Below are positions 53,809 through 62,009 of a DNA stretch of 64,000 nt, in pieces. The notes under the pieces were generated by a model. That model was not told where the DNA came from. It did not search any database and saw only the letters and a program-made list of their open reading frames with translations. The DNA is taken from positions 62,001 through 126,000 of the forward strand of contig NZ_LGKP01000005.1 in the NCBI RefSeq assembly GCF_001306135.1, written 5' to 3'. Every line of letters starts with the position of its first letter. The first letter of the stretch is position 1. A program made the translations under genes and the position numbers. Source of the stretch: Herpetosiphon geysericola (GTDB lineage Bacteria > Chloroflexota > Chloroflexia > Chloroflexales > Herpetosiphonaceae).

Positions 53809-54981
53809 ATGCTTACGATTATTGATACGATTGGTCAGACGCCGCTGGTACAACTGCAACGCCTAACCCACGCCAACGAGGCGCGAATTGGGCTGAAGTG
53901 CGAGCGCACCAATCCAGGTGGTAGCGTCAAGGATCGTCCAGCGCGCTTTATCATCGAAACTGCTGAGCGGGCTGGTTGGCTTAGCCAAGGCGGCACAATC
54001 ATTGAATCGTCAAGTGGTAATTTTGGCATTTCACTGGCGATGCTTGGCGCTGCCAAAGGCTATCGGGTAATTATTCTAGTTGATCCAAAAATCACTCCAA
54101 CCAATTTGGCCTTGCTTGAAGCGTATGGCGCAGAGGTCGAGATTGTGACCGAGCAAGATGACAGCGGCAGCTATCATAAAACCAGAATTGCCAGAGCCAA
54201 CGAATTAGCGCGCCAGATTCCTGGGGCATTTCGACCAGACCAATGCTTCAACCTGCTCAACAGTGAAGCCCATGCCAACAGTACCGCGCGCGAGATTTTG
54301 GTGCAGGGCGGCAATTCATTGGCCATGGTGATTGCGGCGGTCAGCACTGGGGGCCAGCTTGGCGGCATCCTTCGTCAGCTCAAACTGGTTGCGCCGCATG
54401 TTCAGGTCGTTGGCGTCGATGCAGTTGGCTCGGCAATTTTTGGCGGTGCGGCCCATAGCTATCTGATGCCTGGGGTTGGGTTGGGCTGGACTCCAGCCAA
54501 TTTGCCGTTGGCCTTGCTCGATTACGCCTTCAATGTGCCCGATGAAGCAGCCTTTTTGGCCTGTCGAACCTTGGCGCGCCATGAAGGGATTATGGTTGGC
54601 GCTTCGAGTGGCGCGGTGCTGTTGGCTGCCATGTTCTTTGCCCAACAATTGCCTGCTGATGCCCAGATTGTGGTAATTGCCGCCGATAGTGGCGAGCGCT
54701 ACCTGCAAACTATCTACAACGATGCATGGCTCACTGACCATGGGCTTAGTATCAATTGTAGCCCTGCAGAGTTGCGAGCGCGGGCTCGGAGCTTGCGGCC
54801 ATGTGCGTTCCACGAAGGTCAGGTTGGCACCGTCCAAGCCAATTTGGCTGAAACGCTACAAGTTCCCGCCTCTACGCAGCAGATGAATCAGCTGGTACAG
54901 GAACACTGGCGGCAGCGCTCGTTGCAAGTAGGTTCGGCGTTTACCACCCGTCAAGCGCTGCTCCAAGATGTTTATTGTTAA
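53809..54981 (+). CDS. SbnA-like PLP-dependent synthase (cysteine synthase superfamily)
   Basis: The product is 390 aa from the ATG at 53809 with GGAG upstream. PLP Lys is in NPGGSVKDRPARFIIE; the substrate loop is ESSSGNFGISLAML, and the phosphate loop is STGGQLGG. It shares with staphylococcal SbnA the segments DPKITPTNLALLEAYGAEVE, VDAVGSAIFGG and MPGVG, as I recall that sequence. SbnA joins O-phosphoserine and glutamate to make an amino-carboxyethyl glutamate that SbnB oxidises to 2,3-diaminopropionate. No SbnB homologue lies here, so the condensed aminopolycarboxylate itself may be the building block. A C-terminal extension of about 60 residues exceeds SbnA's length. Confidence 0.92.
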   Translation: MLTIIDTIGQTPLVQLQRLTHANEARIGLKCERTNPGGSVKDRPARFIIETAERAGWLSQGGTIIESSSGNFGISLAMLGAAKGYRVIILVDPKITPTNLALLEAYGAEVEIVTEQDDSGSYHKTRIARANELARQIPGAFRPDQCFNLLNSEAHANSTAREILVQGGNSLAMVIAAVSTGGQLGGILRQLKLVAPHVQVVGVDAVGSAIFGGAAHSYLMPGVGLGWTPANLPLALLDYAFNVPDEAAFLACRTLARHEGIMVGASSGAVLLAAMFFAQQLPADAQIVVIAADSGERYLQTIYNDAWLTDHGLSINCSPAELRARARSLRPCAFHEGQVGTVQANLAETLQVPASTQQMNQLVQEHWRQRSLQVGSAFTTRQALLQDVYC

Positions 54982-54995
54982 GCTAGGCCTGAAAT

Positions 54996-56258
54996 TCAAT
55001 TCAGCGGCACGTGGCGCTGAATGATCGCCACCGCAGCGAGAATTCCCGCATCGCTCGCGATCTGCTGCCCCAAAGTCGCTGCTCGGTGCTGCATTGGAGA
55101 ATCATGCAGCACCTGGTTGATCGCCGCGCTTAACTGGGGCGTGCGCAGGGTCTTGCGGGCGATGGGCGGCGGCCCGACGCCTAAACGGGCCACCTGCCTG
55201 CCCCAAAATGCTTGATCGCCCATAAAAGGCACGACAATCGAGGGTACTCCTGCGCGCAACGCCGCAGCGGTGGTTCCCGCCCCTCCATGATGCACAATCG
55301 CGGCCATTTGCGGAAACAACCACGCATGGGGAATTGCATCCAATAAGTGGACGGTAGGCGGCAGCTCACGAACGGTTAAGCCACCCCACCCTGCTGCAAG
55401 GATGCCCCGTTGGCCAGTTTGGGCCAAGGCCTCCAGTGCGATACGCCCTGCAGCTTCTGGATTGCGGCCACCCATGCTGCCAAACCCAAAATAAATCGGT
55501 GGCTCACCAGCTGCCAAAAACGCAACCAGATCGGCAGGCGGTTTCCAATCTGCTGGCGGATCAAGGAACCATGCCCCCGTCACCGTATGGTGCGCAGGCC
55601 AATCGCTGGGGCGCGGCAGCACATGAGGGCTATAGCCATAGATCACTGGGATGTGCTGGCGCTCATACTGGCCAAAAGGTCCAGCTAGCGGCGCGGCTGG
55701 TAGGCCAAGGGTTGTTCGTGTCGCTGCATCGGCGGCTTTCAGGGTTTGCCAAAACACGAACTGCATTAGGCGGAAGGAGAGGCGATTAAGCATGCCACCA
55801 AGGGTTTTCAATGGCACAAGGGGACTAGGAAACATGCTGGTTGGGGTAAACGGAAAGACATGCGCAATCAGCATGGGGATTTGGGCCGCTGTCGCTGCGG
55901 TAAATGCCCCGCCAAAGCCAGCCATTCCAGCAATCAGCAGATCGCTACCATGGAGAATTGCTGGAAGCTGACGGGCTTGCTCGGCGGCACGGCTGCGCAT
56001 CTCACGCTGCATCTGGCGCAGAATCGTCACGAAATTGCCGCGTTCAAGGGTTGCACGCCAAGCGGGGCTATTCAGCAGGACTTCAATGCTCTCACCGGTT
56101 GAAATAAAACTCAAGCCAGCATCCGTAACAAGGGGCGCAAAATTGTCACTGGCGGCAACTCGTACTGTATAGCCAGCCGCCTGCAAGCCGACCCCAAGCG
56201 CCACATAGGGTTGTACATCGCCGCGCGTTCCGCCCGTCATGATGGTGATAATTGGCAT
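54996..56258 (-). CDS. Sterol/macrolide-type glycosyltransferase (GT1)
   Basis: The product is 420 aa from the ATG at 56258 with GGAGG upstream. It opens with the UGT80-type motif ITIMTGGTRGDVQPYVALG. The C-terminal signature VHHGGAGTTAAALRAGVPS and VVPFMGDQAFWGRQV is typical of sterol 3-beta-glucosyltransferases and vancomycin-type enzymes. YFGFGSMGGRNPE marks the donor domain. The acceptor is probably a lipid or hydrophobic natural product. It is convergent with the metallophore-like operon (14 bp apart) and stands alone, so a link to that operon is not implied. Confidence 0.93.
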   Translation of the reverse strand: MPIITIMTGGTRGDVQPYVALGVGLQAAGYTVRVAASDNFAPLVTDAGLSFISTGESIEVLLNSPAWRATLERGNFVTILRQMQREMRSRAAEQARQLPAILHGSDLLIAGMAGFGGAFTAATAAQIPMLIAHVFPFTPTSMFPSPLVPLKTLGGMLNRLSFRLMQFVFWQTLKAADAATRTTLGLPAAPLAGPFGQYERQHIPVIYGYSPHVLPRPSDWPAHHTVTGAWFLDPPADWKPPADLVAFLAAGEPPIYFGFGSMGGRNPEAAGRIALEALAQTGQRGILAAGWGGLTVRELPPTVHLLDAIPHAWLFPQMAAIVHHGGAGTTAAALRAGVPSIVVPFMGDQAFWGRQVARLGVGPPPIARKTLRTPQLSAAINQVLHDSPMQHRAATLGQQIASDAGILAAVAIIQRHVPLN

Positions 56259-56627
56259 AGTCCCCTCCTTGCCGATCATATCGAAGGCCTGCTTGATGGT
56301 AGGCGACGCACCACGACAGCGCTTTTAATGGAAGCATCAGTAGAATAGATAAGAAGCGCGCTGTCGCCATCGGATTTAGAATACCATGCAGAATGACCTT
56401 AAACGATCCCTCATTTTTGCCAGTTCTCATCTCCAACGCAAAGCAATCCTGTAGGCTCAAGCCAATCCATAGCCACGAAGCGCTGGAAGCATCTCGACGA
56501 TTCCAATTTCGCTAATCCTGCTAATCAGTATGCTCATGAAGCGGCTGCAACTGGTTGCCAAAGGCTAATCGTTCAGGATGGTCAGCGACGATTTGTAAAG
56601 TCGCTGACCATCCTGATTAGGCGCTGG
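56259..56627. other. Intergenic region with long hairpin
   Basis: No gene is seen in this 369-bp gap. At its right end CAGGATGGTCAGCGAC (56574-56589) pairs over all 16 bases with GTCGCTGACCATCCTG (56600-56615), loop 10 nt, 12 bp after the nhaA stop. It is probably the nhaA terminator, though the U-tract is weak. Confidence 0.7.
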
Positions 56628-58001
56628 TCACTGGCTTTTTTTGTCATTGGTGCGAGGTTGTGGCATCCGCCGTAAAATGAGCATCCCACCGCCACCAGCG
56701 ATCAGCGAGGCAAGCAAAATGGCGAGTTTTGCTGCTGTCTGTGCTTCTGGAGTGGGTAAGCCAAGCGTGGCAAGAAACATCGACATCGTAAACCCAATGC
56801 CGGCGAGCATGCCTGCCCCGAGCATGTGGCCCCACGTCACCCCCTCTGGTAACTCGACCCAGCCACTTCGCACCGCCAGCCAACTTGCACCGACTAAGCC
56901 AATCGGTTTGCCGAGCACCAAACCAAACACCACGCCAAGCACAATGGGGATGGCTGGGCCGTGAAGCGTGCTGAGCGACACCACTACGCCAGCGTTTGCG
57001 AGGGCAAAAATTGGCATAATGCACCAGGTAATCCAGCCATGTAGGCGGTGTTCGAGCTTTTGCAGGGGAGCTTGGACATGTTCACAAAGATCTTCGAGCT
57101 CGAGGACGGTTTGTTGTTGTTGTTCATCGGTTAGCATTAGCGCTGTGGCGTCGGTGGTGACGGGAAATCCCTCAACAAGCGCATGGGCACGCGCCCGAAA
57201 CGCCGCGCCATCAATTCGAAAGCGCGCAGGAATGGTTAATGCAACCGCAACCCCCGCCAGCGTTGCATGAATCCCCGAAGCCAGAAATGCCAGCCATACT
57301 CCGACGCCGACAACGAGGTACACCAGCAGCGTGCGAATCCCCAGCCGATTAGCAGCCATTAACAAGAGGAGCAGGCCGATGCCGACCAGGAGTGCCCCAA
57401 GGTTCAGCTCCGCCGTATAGAAGATGGCAATCACAATCACGGCAATCAGATCATCAACAATCGCCACGGCAGTTAAAAAGATTTTGAGCGCTGCTGGTAC
57501 GCGCGACCCGAGCAGCGCGAGACATCCCAAAGCAAAGGCAATATCCGTTGCCATCGGAATCCCCCAGCCGGAACTGCCCGTGCCACCACGATTGAGAACC
57601 GCATAGATTGCGGCTGGCACAACCGCACCGCCAATGGCGGCGATAATTGGTAATGCGGCCACCCGCAGGCGCGCAAGCTCGCCGACTAAGACTTCCCGTT
57701 TGATTTCGAGGCCAATAAACAAGAAGAAGATCGCCATAAGGCCATCGTTAATCCAGTGATGGATCGAGAGTTTCACTTCGAACAAGCCAAGATTGATGCC
57801 AGCATAGGTCGCTAACAGCGATTCATATTGCTGGTGCATGCCCGTATTTGCAAGCAGCAAAGCGATGATCGTAACGGCAATTAAAGCGATGCCACCTGCT
57901 TGGGCGTAGTGCATAAATTCTTGCATCGGGGTAAGCACACGCGCCAATGGCGTATCACTCCAATGGGAAGCCGGACGCGAGCTGGTCGGTGGTGATGCCA
58001 T
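56628..58001 (-). CDS. nhaA: Na+/H+ antiporter NhaA
   Basis: The product is 457 aa from the ATG at 58001, just after GGAGGG. About twelve membrane segments are present. Family motifs include HHWINDGLMAIFFLFIGLEI, the paired Asp in ATDIAFALGCLALLG and AVAIVDDLIAVIVIA, where the two Asp residues bind Na+, and GIHATLAGVAVAL. A cytoplasmic loop of about 60 residues (LTDEQQQQTVLELEDLCEHV) sits between segments, as in other actinobacterial and chloroflexal NhaA proteins. It expels Na+ in exchange for H+ at alkaline pH or high salt. A structured leader precedes it. Confidence 0.96.
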   Translation of the reverse strand: MASPPTSSRPASHWSDTPLARVLTPMQEFMHYAQAGGIALIAVTIIALLLANTGMHQQYESLLATYAGINLGLFEVKLSIHHWINDGLMAIFFLFIGLEIKREVLVGELARLRVAALPIIAAIGGAVVPAAIYAVLNRGGTGSSGWGIPMATDIAFALGCLALLGSRVPAALKIFLTAVAIVDDLIAVIVIAIFYTAELNLGALLVGIGLLLLLMAANRLGIRTLLVYLVVGVGVWLAFLASGIHATLAGVAVALTIPARFRIDGAAFRARAHALVEGFPVTTDATALMLTDEQQQQTVLELEDLCEHVQAPLQKLEHRLHGWITWCIMPIFALANAGVVVSLSTLHGPAIPIVLGVVFGLVLGKPIGLVGASWLAVRSGWVELPEGVTWGHMLGAGMLAGIGFTMSMFLATLGLPTPEAQTAAKLAILLASLIAGGGGMLILRRMPQPRTNDKKSQ

Positions 58002-58084
58002 CAAACCCTCCAAGCGGCGATCACGACACCACCCACAGGTTCATGAGTTGGCAGCACATAAGGACAGGTCGACGGCAACACAAA

Positions 58085-58107
58085 AGACTGTCCCTCTGTG
58101 ACAGTCT
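58085..58107 (-). promoter_or_regulatory. Leader hairpin with U-tract upstream of nhaA
   Basis: AGACTGTC and GACAGTCT (8 bp, loop 7) are followed on the minus strand by TTTTG, 84 nt before the nhaA ATG. This is the shape of an intrinsic terminator inside a leader, so attenuation is possible. I could not match it to a known Na+ or Li+ riboswitch. The rest of 58002-58363 holds nothing I can identify. Confidence 0.5.
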
Positions 58108-58363
58108 CCTCCAGAACTCGGATTGGGTGCGCCGAGGAACGCTATAAAACTGAGCTTCTCTATGGTACCGAACGTTGCATCCGCTGTCAACCGCATAAAC
58201 CGCCATGCGCGCCGATCGTGGGCTAACAAGTAGCGATACCTCGCCTCCCAACGTGGAGCGGGTCAATGAATAATTGTACCGTGCTCCTCCCCACAGATAG
58301 CTCTCTACTAAATAGTGGTTCATGACCATGCGTTGGATGCAGTAAAGCGTAGTTTCCCCCTGC

Positions 58364-58424
58364 TTGCCTGATCAATGGGAATCGACTATACTCCAAATCA
58401 AATTAGTCTAATTTGATTTGGAGT
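58364..58424 (+). promoter_or_regulatory. Promoter and ArsR-type operator (35-bp perfect palindrome)
   Basis: TTGCCT (58364-58369) and TATACT (58387-58392), 17 bp apart, make a promoter. A perfect palindrome spans 58390-58424 with arms ACTCCAAATCAAATTA and TAATTTGATTTGGAGT around GTC. It contains the ATCAA/TTGAT halves usual for ArsR proteins. It covers the -10, the start point and the GGAG ribosome site of the ArsR-ArsC gene, so binding would block transcription. Confidence 0.85.
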
Positions 58425-58431
58425 AAGTTAG

Positions 58432-59202
58432 ATGCATACTTCCTTGACCGACCCCGCTCCCCCGATCCTCCATCTGCTGGCCCATGATATCCGTTGGAAT
58501 CTTGCTAAAGCCTTGGCGGGCAGCGATTACCGCGTGGGAGAGTTGGCCACGCTGATTCAGCAGCCCCTCAAACTGATCTCCTATCACCTGCGTCAACTCC
58601 GTGATGGTCAGCTTGTCCATGAGCGTCGCAGCACCGCCGACGGTCGCGATCTCTATTACAGCCTCGATTTAGCCCATATTGAGGCTGTGTACCAGCTTGC
58701 TGGCGCAACCCTCCATCCATGCCTTGGAGATGATGCGTCCGCCCCAAGGCATGCTGCGGACGCAACTCATGCGCCCACGCGCGTGCTCTTTCTCTGTACT
58801 CACAATAGTGCCCGATCGCAGATGGCAGAAGCCATTCTCCGCCATATTGGTGGCTCAACGGTGCTGGCCTTCAGCGCTGGAACGGAGCAATCCACGATTC
58901 ATCCACAGGCAATCATTACCCTCGCCGCCCATGGGATTGATACCAGTAGCCAGACCTCAAAGCGGCTTGATGCCTACGCAGGGGAACACTTTGACTATGT
59001 TATTACGGTCTGCGACCGTGCGCGCGAAATCTGCCCGCTTTTTCCTGGTGATCCGCACCAGATTCACTGGAGTTTCCCCGATCCTGCGGCGATCGCCGCT
59101 CCCCTTGAGCAGGCGCGCGCCTTTGAGCAAACCTATACCCAGCTGCTGACCCGCATGCGGTTCTTTTTGACGGTGCTCGACCGACAACGGAGGGGTGCAT
59201 GA
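58432..59202 (+). CDS. ArsR repressor - arsenate reductase fusion
   Basis: The product is 256 aa. Residues 1-95 form an ArsR winged helix (VGELATLIQQPLKLISYHLR, DGRDLYYSLDLA). Residues 115-256 form a low-molecular-weight phosphatase-type arsenate reductase: CTHNSARSQMAEA is the CX5R loop, VCDRAREICPLF gives the Cys-x6-Cys pair of thioredoxin-coupled enzymes, and FPDPAA holds the catalytic Asp. It should sense arsenite, repress its own operon and reduce arsenate in the cytoplasm. The usual ArsR Cys ligands in helix alpha-3 are not obvious. The stop overlaps the aquaporin start (ATGA), so the genes are coupled. Confidence 0.94.
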   Translation: MHTSLTDPAPPILHLLAHDIRWNLAKALAGSDYRVGELATLIQQPLKLISYHLRQLRDGQLVHERRSTADGRDLYYSLDLAHIEAVYQLAGATLHPCLGDDASAPRHAADATHAPTRVLFLCTHNSARSQMAEAILRHIGGSTVLAFSAGTEQSTIHPQAIITLAAHGIDTSSQTSKRLDAYAGEHFDYVITVCDRAREICPLFPGDPHQIHWSFPDPAAIAAPLEQARAFEQTYTQLLTRMRFFLTVLDRQRRGA

Positions 59203-59876
59203 AACCGCCCCTTTTGCAACGGGCTGGAGCCGAACTGATTGGCACCTACGCGCTAGTAACCGCCGGCTGTGGCGCGATCATGGTCAATAGCACCACCAAC
59301 GCTCTGACGCATCTCGGCATTGCGGGAGTATTTGGTCTGGTCATCATGGTTATGATTATCGCAACGGGCCACATCTCTGGTGCCCACTTCAACCCTGCGG
59401 TCACCGTTGCCTTCGCAATGACCCGCCATTTTCCTTGGCGTGATGTTCCCGTCTATGTGCTGGGCCAGAGTTTGGGGGCGGTCGCTGGTGGCCTCACCGT
59501 ACGAGCGATGCTCGGTATGGTAGCGCAACTTGGTCTCACGCGTCCGGCTGGAAGCACCAGTCAAGCCATTGTCGCCGAAGTCGTGCTTTCTGCATTGCTG
59601 ATGTTTGTGATCGTTGCGGTGGCCACTGACACGCGAGCGGAGGGGCAGCTCGCGGCGCTGGCTATCGGCGGTACCGTCGCGCTCAATGCCCTCTGGGGCG
59701 GCCCGATTAGTGGCGCATCAATGAATCCGGCGCGCTCCTTAGGGCCAGCCCTAGTCGCTGGCATCTGGCACGACCAATGGATCTATCTTGGCGCGCCTGT
59801 TATCGGCGCGGTGATCGGGGCATGCGCCTATAAACTGGTGCGCGGTCCCAAGGAGCCTATACAATGGACACCCTAA
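59199..59876 (+). CDS. MIP/aquaporin channel in ars operon (AqpS-like)
   Basis: The product is 225 aa with six membrane segments and the two pore motifs HFNPAVT and SMNPARS. Length and motif spacing fit the aquaglyceroporin/aquaporin family. Its gene overlaps arsR-arsC by 4 bp and the phosphoesterase by 13 bp. Placed after an arsenate reductase and without ArsB or Acr3 in the operon, it probably lets arsenite leave the cell, as described for AqpS in Sinorhizobium meliloti. Direction and substrate are inference from context. Confidence 0.92.
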   Translation: MKPPLLQRAGAELIGTYALVTAGCGAIMVNSTTNALTHLGIAGVFGLVIMVMIIATGHISGAHFNPAVTVAFAMTRHFPWRDVPVYVLGQSLGAVAGGLTVRAMLGMVAQLGLTRPAGSTSQAIVAEVVLSALLMFVIVAVATDTRAEGQLAALAIGGTVALNALWGGPISGASMNPARSLGPALVAGIWHDQWIYLGAPVIGAVIGACAYKLVRGPKEPIQWTP

Positions 59877-60589
59877 CTATTTTTGGGGATATTCATGCCA
59901 ATCTGCCAGCGCTGGAGGCGGTTCTGGCCGATATGGACGCACGGGCACTCCCCAACCGGGCCTGCCTTGGTGATCTGGTGGGCTATGGCACCTGGCCGAA
60001 CGAGGTTGTGGCGCTGATTCAGGCGGCTCAGATTCCAACGATCATGGGGAACTACGATCAGGGCGTAGGCCAGGACAGCGATGATTGTGGCTGTGCCTAC
60101 AAAGACCCTATTTCCGAGGCACTTGGCAAACGCTCGATTGCGTGGTCGAATACCCACACAACTGCTGAGCATAAGGCCTTCTTACGTACCCTCAGCGATC
60201 GGTTGGTGTATACCCTTGGCGATCTCCGCGTCGTCCTGGTTCATGGTAGCCCGCGCAAAATTAACGAATACCTGTTCGAAGATCGTCCTGCTAGCAGCCT
60301 GGAACGGTTGCTTGATCAGGTCACCGCTGACGTGCTAGTTTGCGGACATACCCATCTGCCGTATCATCGCGTGCTCCCGAGCGGACGCCACGTCATCAAC
60401 GCGGGCAGCGTCGGCAAACCCAAGGACGGTGACCCCCGCGCCGGCTATGTTGTGCTGCGGGCCATCGACCGTGACCTCCACGTAGAGTTCATCCGCGTTT
60501 CCTATGACATCGAGCGCGTCGTGCAGGCGATTGAGGCTACGACGATGCCCCATGAGTATGCCCAGATGCTGCGAGCCGGACGGGGTTAA
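59864..60589 (+). CDS. Calcineurin-like metallophosphoesterase
   Basis: The product is 241 aa. Metal-binding motifs appear in order: GDIHANLPAL (8-17), CLGDLVGYG, MGNYDQGVG, VLVHGSPRKINEY and VCGHTHLPYH, as in YfcE/MJ0936-type phosphodiesterases. A Cys-rich stretch (DSDDCGCAYKD) is unusual and could bind metal or arsenite. Overlap with the aquaporin gene places it in the ars operon. Its role in arsenic handling is unknown; hydrolysis of arsenate- or phosphate-containing nucleotides is speculation. Confidence 0.92.
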   Translation: MDTLTIFGDIHANLPALEAVLADMDARALPNRACLGDLVGYGTWPNEVVALIQAAQIPTIMGNYDQGVGQDSDDCGCAYKDPISEALGKRSIAWSNTHTTAEHKAFLRTLSDRLVYTLGDLRVVLVHGSPRKINEYLFEDRPASSLERLLDQVTADVLVCGHTHLPYHRVLPSGRHVINAGSVGKPKDGDPRAGYVVLRAIDRDLHVEFIRVSYDIERVVQAIEATTMPHEYAQMLRAGRG

Positions 60590-60674
60590 CCACCCATGAT
60601 TGATTTGGCTATCCCGCAGCGCAATCCGAGATGACCCATTTTTACTGTTGAAAAAAGAGTGTGAAGGCTATTTT

Positions 60675-60860
60675 ATGGCGATCCTACTCAAACGAGTTAT
60701 AAGCGATTATCCCAAGCCTCGCTCATTCAAGTTTGAGCTGCCGTTCACGCGGATCATGCAATACTGGAATTGGCATGATCCGCGTCGAATGCTTGTGAAT
60801 GTCTTTCTGCTCTCTACTATGGAGAGTTTACAGCACAAGCGGCACGAATTGGGTTTTTAG
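60675..60860 (+). CDS. Possible small protein, 61 aa (doubtful)
   Basis: An ATG with AAGG 8 nt upstream opens 61 codons (MAILLKRVISDYPKP onward). The sequence is basic and aromatic with no recognised family, and it runs through a 13-bp inverted repeat. It may be a remnant or not a gene. The rest of the 318-bp gap 60590-60907 holds nothing else. Confidence 0.25.
   Translation: MAILLKRVISDYPKPRSFKFELPFTRIMQYWNWHDPRRMLVNVFLLSTMESLQHKRHELGF
60747..60785. repeat. 13-bp perfect inverted repeat
   Basis: ACGCGGATCATGC (60747-60759) and GCATGATCCGCGT (60773-60785) are exact complements around a 13-nt loop. It lies between the ars operon and the laminin-B gene and could be a terminator without U-tract or a protein-binding dyad. 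Confidence 0.65.
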
Positions 60861-60907
60861 TGCTCCATGCAGAAGTATCGATCTTCGGCTTTGCTGGCAA
60901 CGCGGAT

Positions 60908-61564
60908 TTAGCGTCTGACAAAGGGAAGAAACACAACCGTCGTTGCTTGGAAGCCAGAGAATGTGACATTATCCAGTCCACCTGTATCTGGGCCATCACG
61001 AAATTCCCCTCGAATCCAAAGGGTTGTGAGGTTGCTTAGCACCGACTGCATTTCACTGGCCGTCGGTGCAATACCTGTTGCTTGGATAATCCAGCCTGCC
61101 TGCTCATCAAGCGGCACACGATAGGATGTCCACGTTGTTGCTGGATTTACAGCGGTATCAAATTCAAGTGTGATGCCATTCCCGATCAGGATGACATCGG
61201 CAGCATCGAATTGATTGTCAGTTTCCGATTGGCGGAGATCAAATGTTAGGTCGGTCTGATAAGCCAGCACCCGGTTGCCAAGAAAGTGGTCAGGAGCCTG
61301 CCAATACCACGTGCCACCAGCAACATCATCTTCGACCGTAATACACCCGCTTGGATTACCACCTGAACTGTGCCAATCGGGGATACTTGCACCGTCTTGG
61401 GCATCGCCCACAACCTGCCAACCCTCGTGGCCAGCGGCAAACGTACTGCTGATATTCCCCCTTGCGCTAGGTGTTGCTTGCGGTTGGGCTGTGGCAACAC
61501 CATAGCTTACCATAAGGATGGCCAACCCAAAGATCCGCCGGATTTGGAGCCAAAAAATACCCAT
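60908..61564 (-). CDS. Secreted laminin-B-domain-like protein
   Basis: The product is 218 aa. A signal peptide (IFGLAILMVSYGVATA) is followed by a domain reading STFAAGHEGWQVVGD, TWYWQAPDHFLGN, and WIRGEFRDGPDTGGLDNVTF, which matches the laminin IV (B) beta-sandwich found in exported bacterial adhesins. The C-terminus ends VVFLPFVRR. It probably binds carbohydrate or surfaces outside the cell. It appears to be a single gene; nothing nearby hints at a partner. Confidence 0.82.
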   Translation of the reverse strand: MGIFWLQIRRIFGLAILMVSYGVATAQPQATPSARGNISSTFAAGHEGWQVVGDAQDGASIPDWHSSGGNPSGCITVEDDVAGGTWYWQAPDHFLGNRVLAYQTDLTFDLRQSETDNQFDAADVILIGNGITLEFDTAVNPATTWTSYRVPLDEQAGWIIQATGIAPTASEMQSVLSNLTTLWIRGEFRDGPDTGGLDNVTFSGFQATTVVFLPFVRR

Positions 61565-61961
61565 GATTCATCCTTTCCTCGCCACTACCGATCAAGCCAT
61601 CGACAGTATGCAACAACTAGAATATGCTTCACGGAAGTCGCCCATGGTCTAAGCATTACCAACAGCCCTGATTGCGGCGCGCTTGCTAGGTTGGCGATCC
61701 CCGACCTTAGCATCGGTATGAGGCTTCCGCTAAGGTTCTTTGGACTTGAAACTGATGGTTATTGGACAACTCTAGCAGGAAATAGGCTGCCTAATATGCC
61801 AAAACTTGCCAAAAACAGCAGATGATGGCCGATACGCGGCGCAACTTTACCATCAGAGGTTTCAATCTTGGTGTCGCTGAATGTAAAAATCGTGAGTTGA
61901 GGCTTTGGATAAGGGAGAACCATGTGATCAGCATCAGGAGTGGATTAAGCCCACGATCAAA
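61565..61961. other. Intergenic region without recognised gene
   Basis: About 400 bp between the laminin-B gene and the manganese catalase terminator. Short open frames occur but none has both a ribosome site and a plausible protein. The promoter of the laminin-B gene should be at its left end. Confidence 0.4.
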
Positions 61962-61997
61962 AAAGGCAGCTCGTCACTTGAGCGACGAACTGCCTTT
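61962..61997 (-). terminator. Terminator of the manganese catalase gene
   Basis: AAAGGCAG (61962-61969) pairs with CTGCCTTT (61990-61997), with an inner TCGTC/GACGA stem. On the minus strand it is followed by a T-run, 12 nt after the catalase stop. Confidence 0.88.
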
Positions 61998-62009
61998 GGT
62001 TAATCTCGC

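Noticed and set aside
56146-56460. Minus-strand frame overlapping the start of the 420-aa glycosyltransferase
   Set aside because: It runs in another frame through the glycosyltransferase start; the clear GGAGG and N-terminal motif favour the glycosyltransferase.
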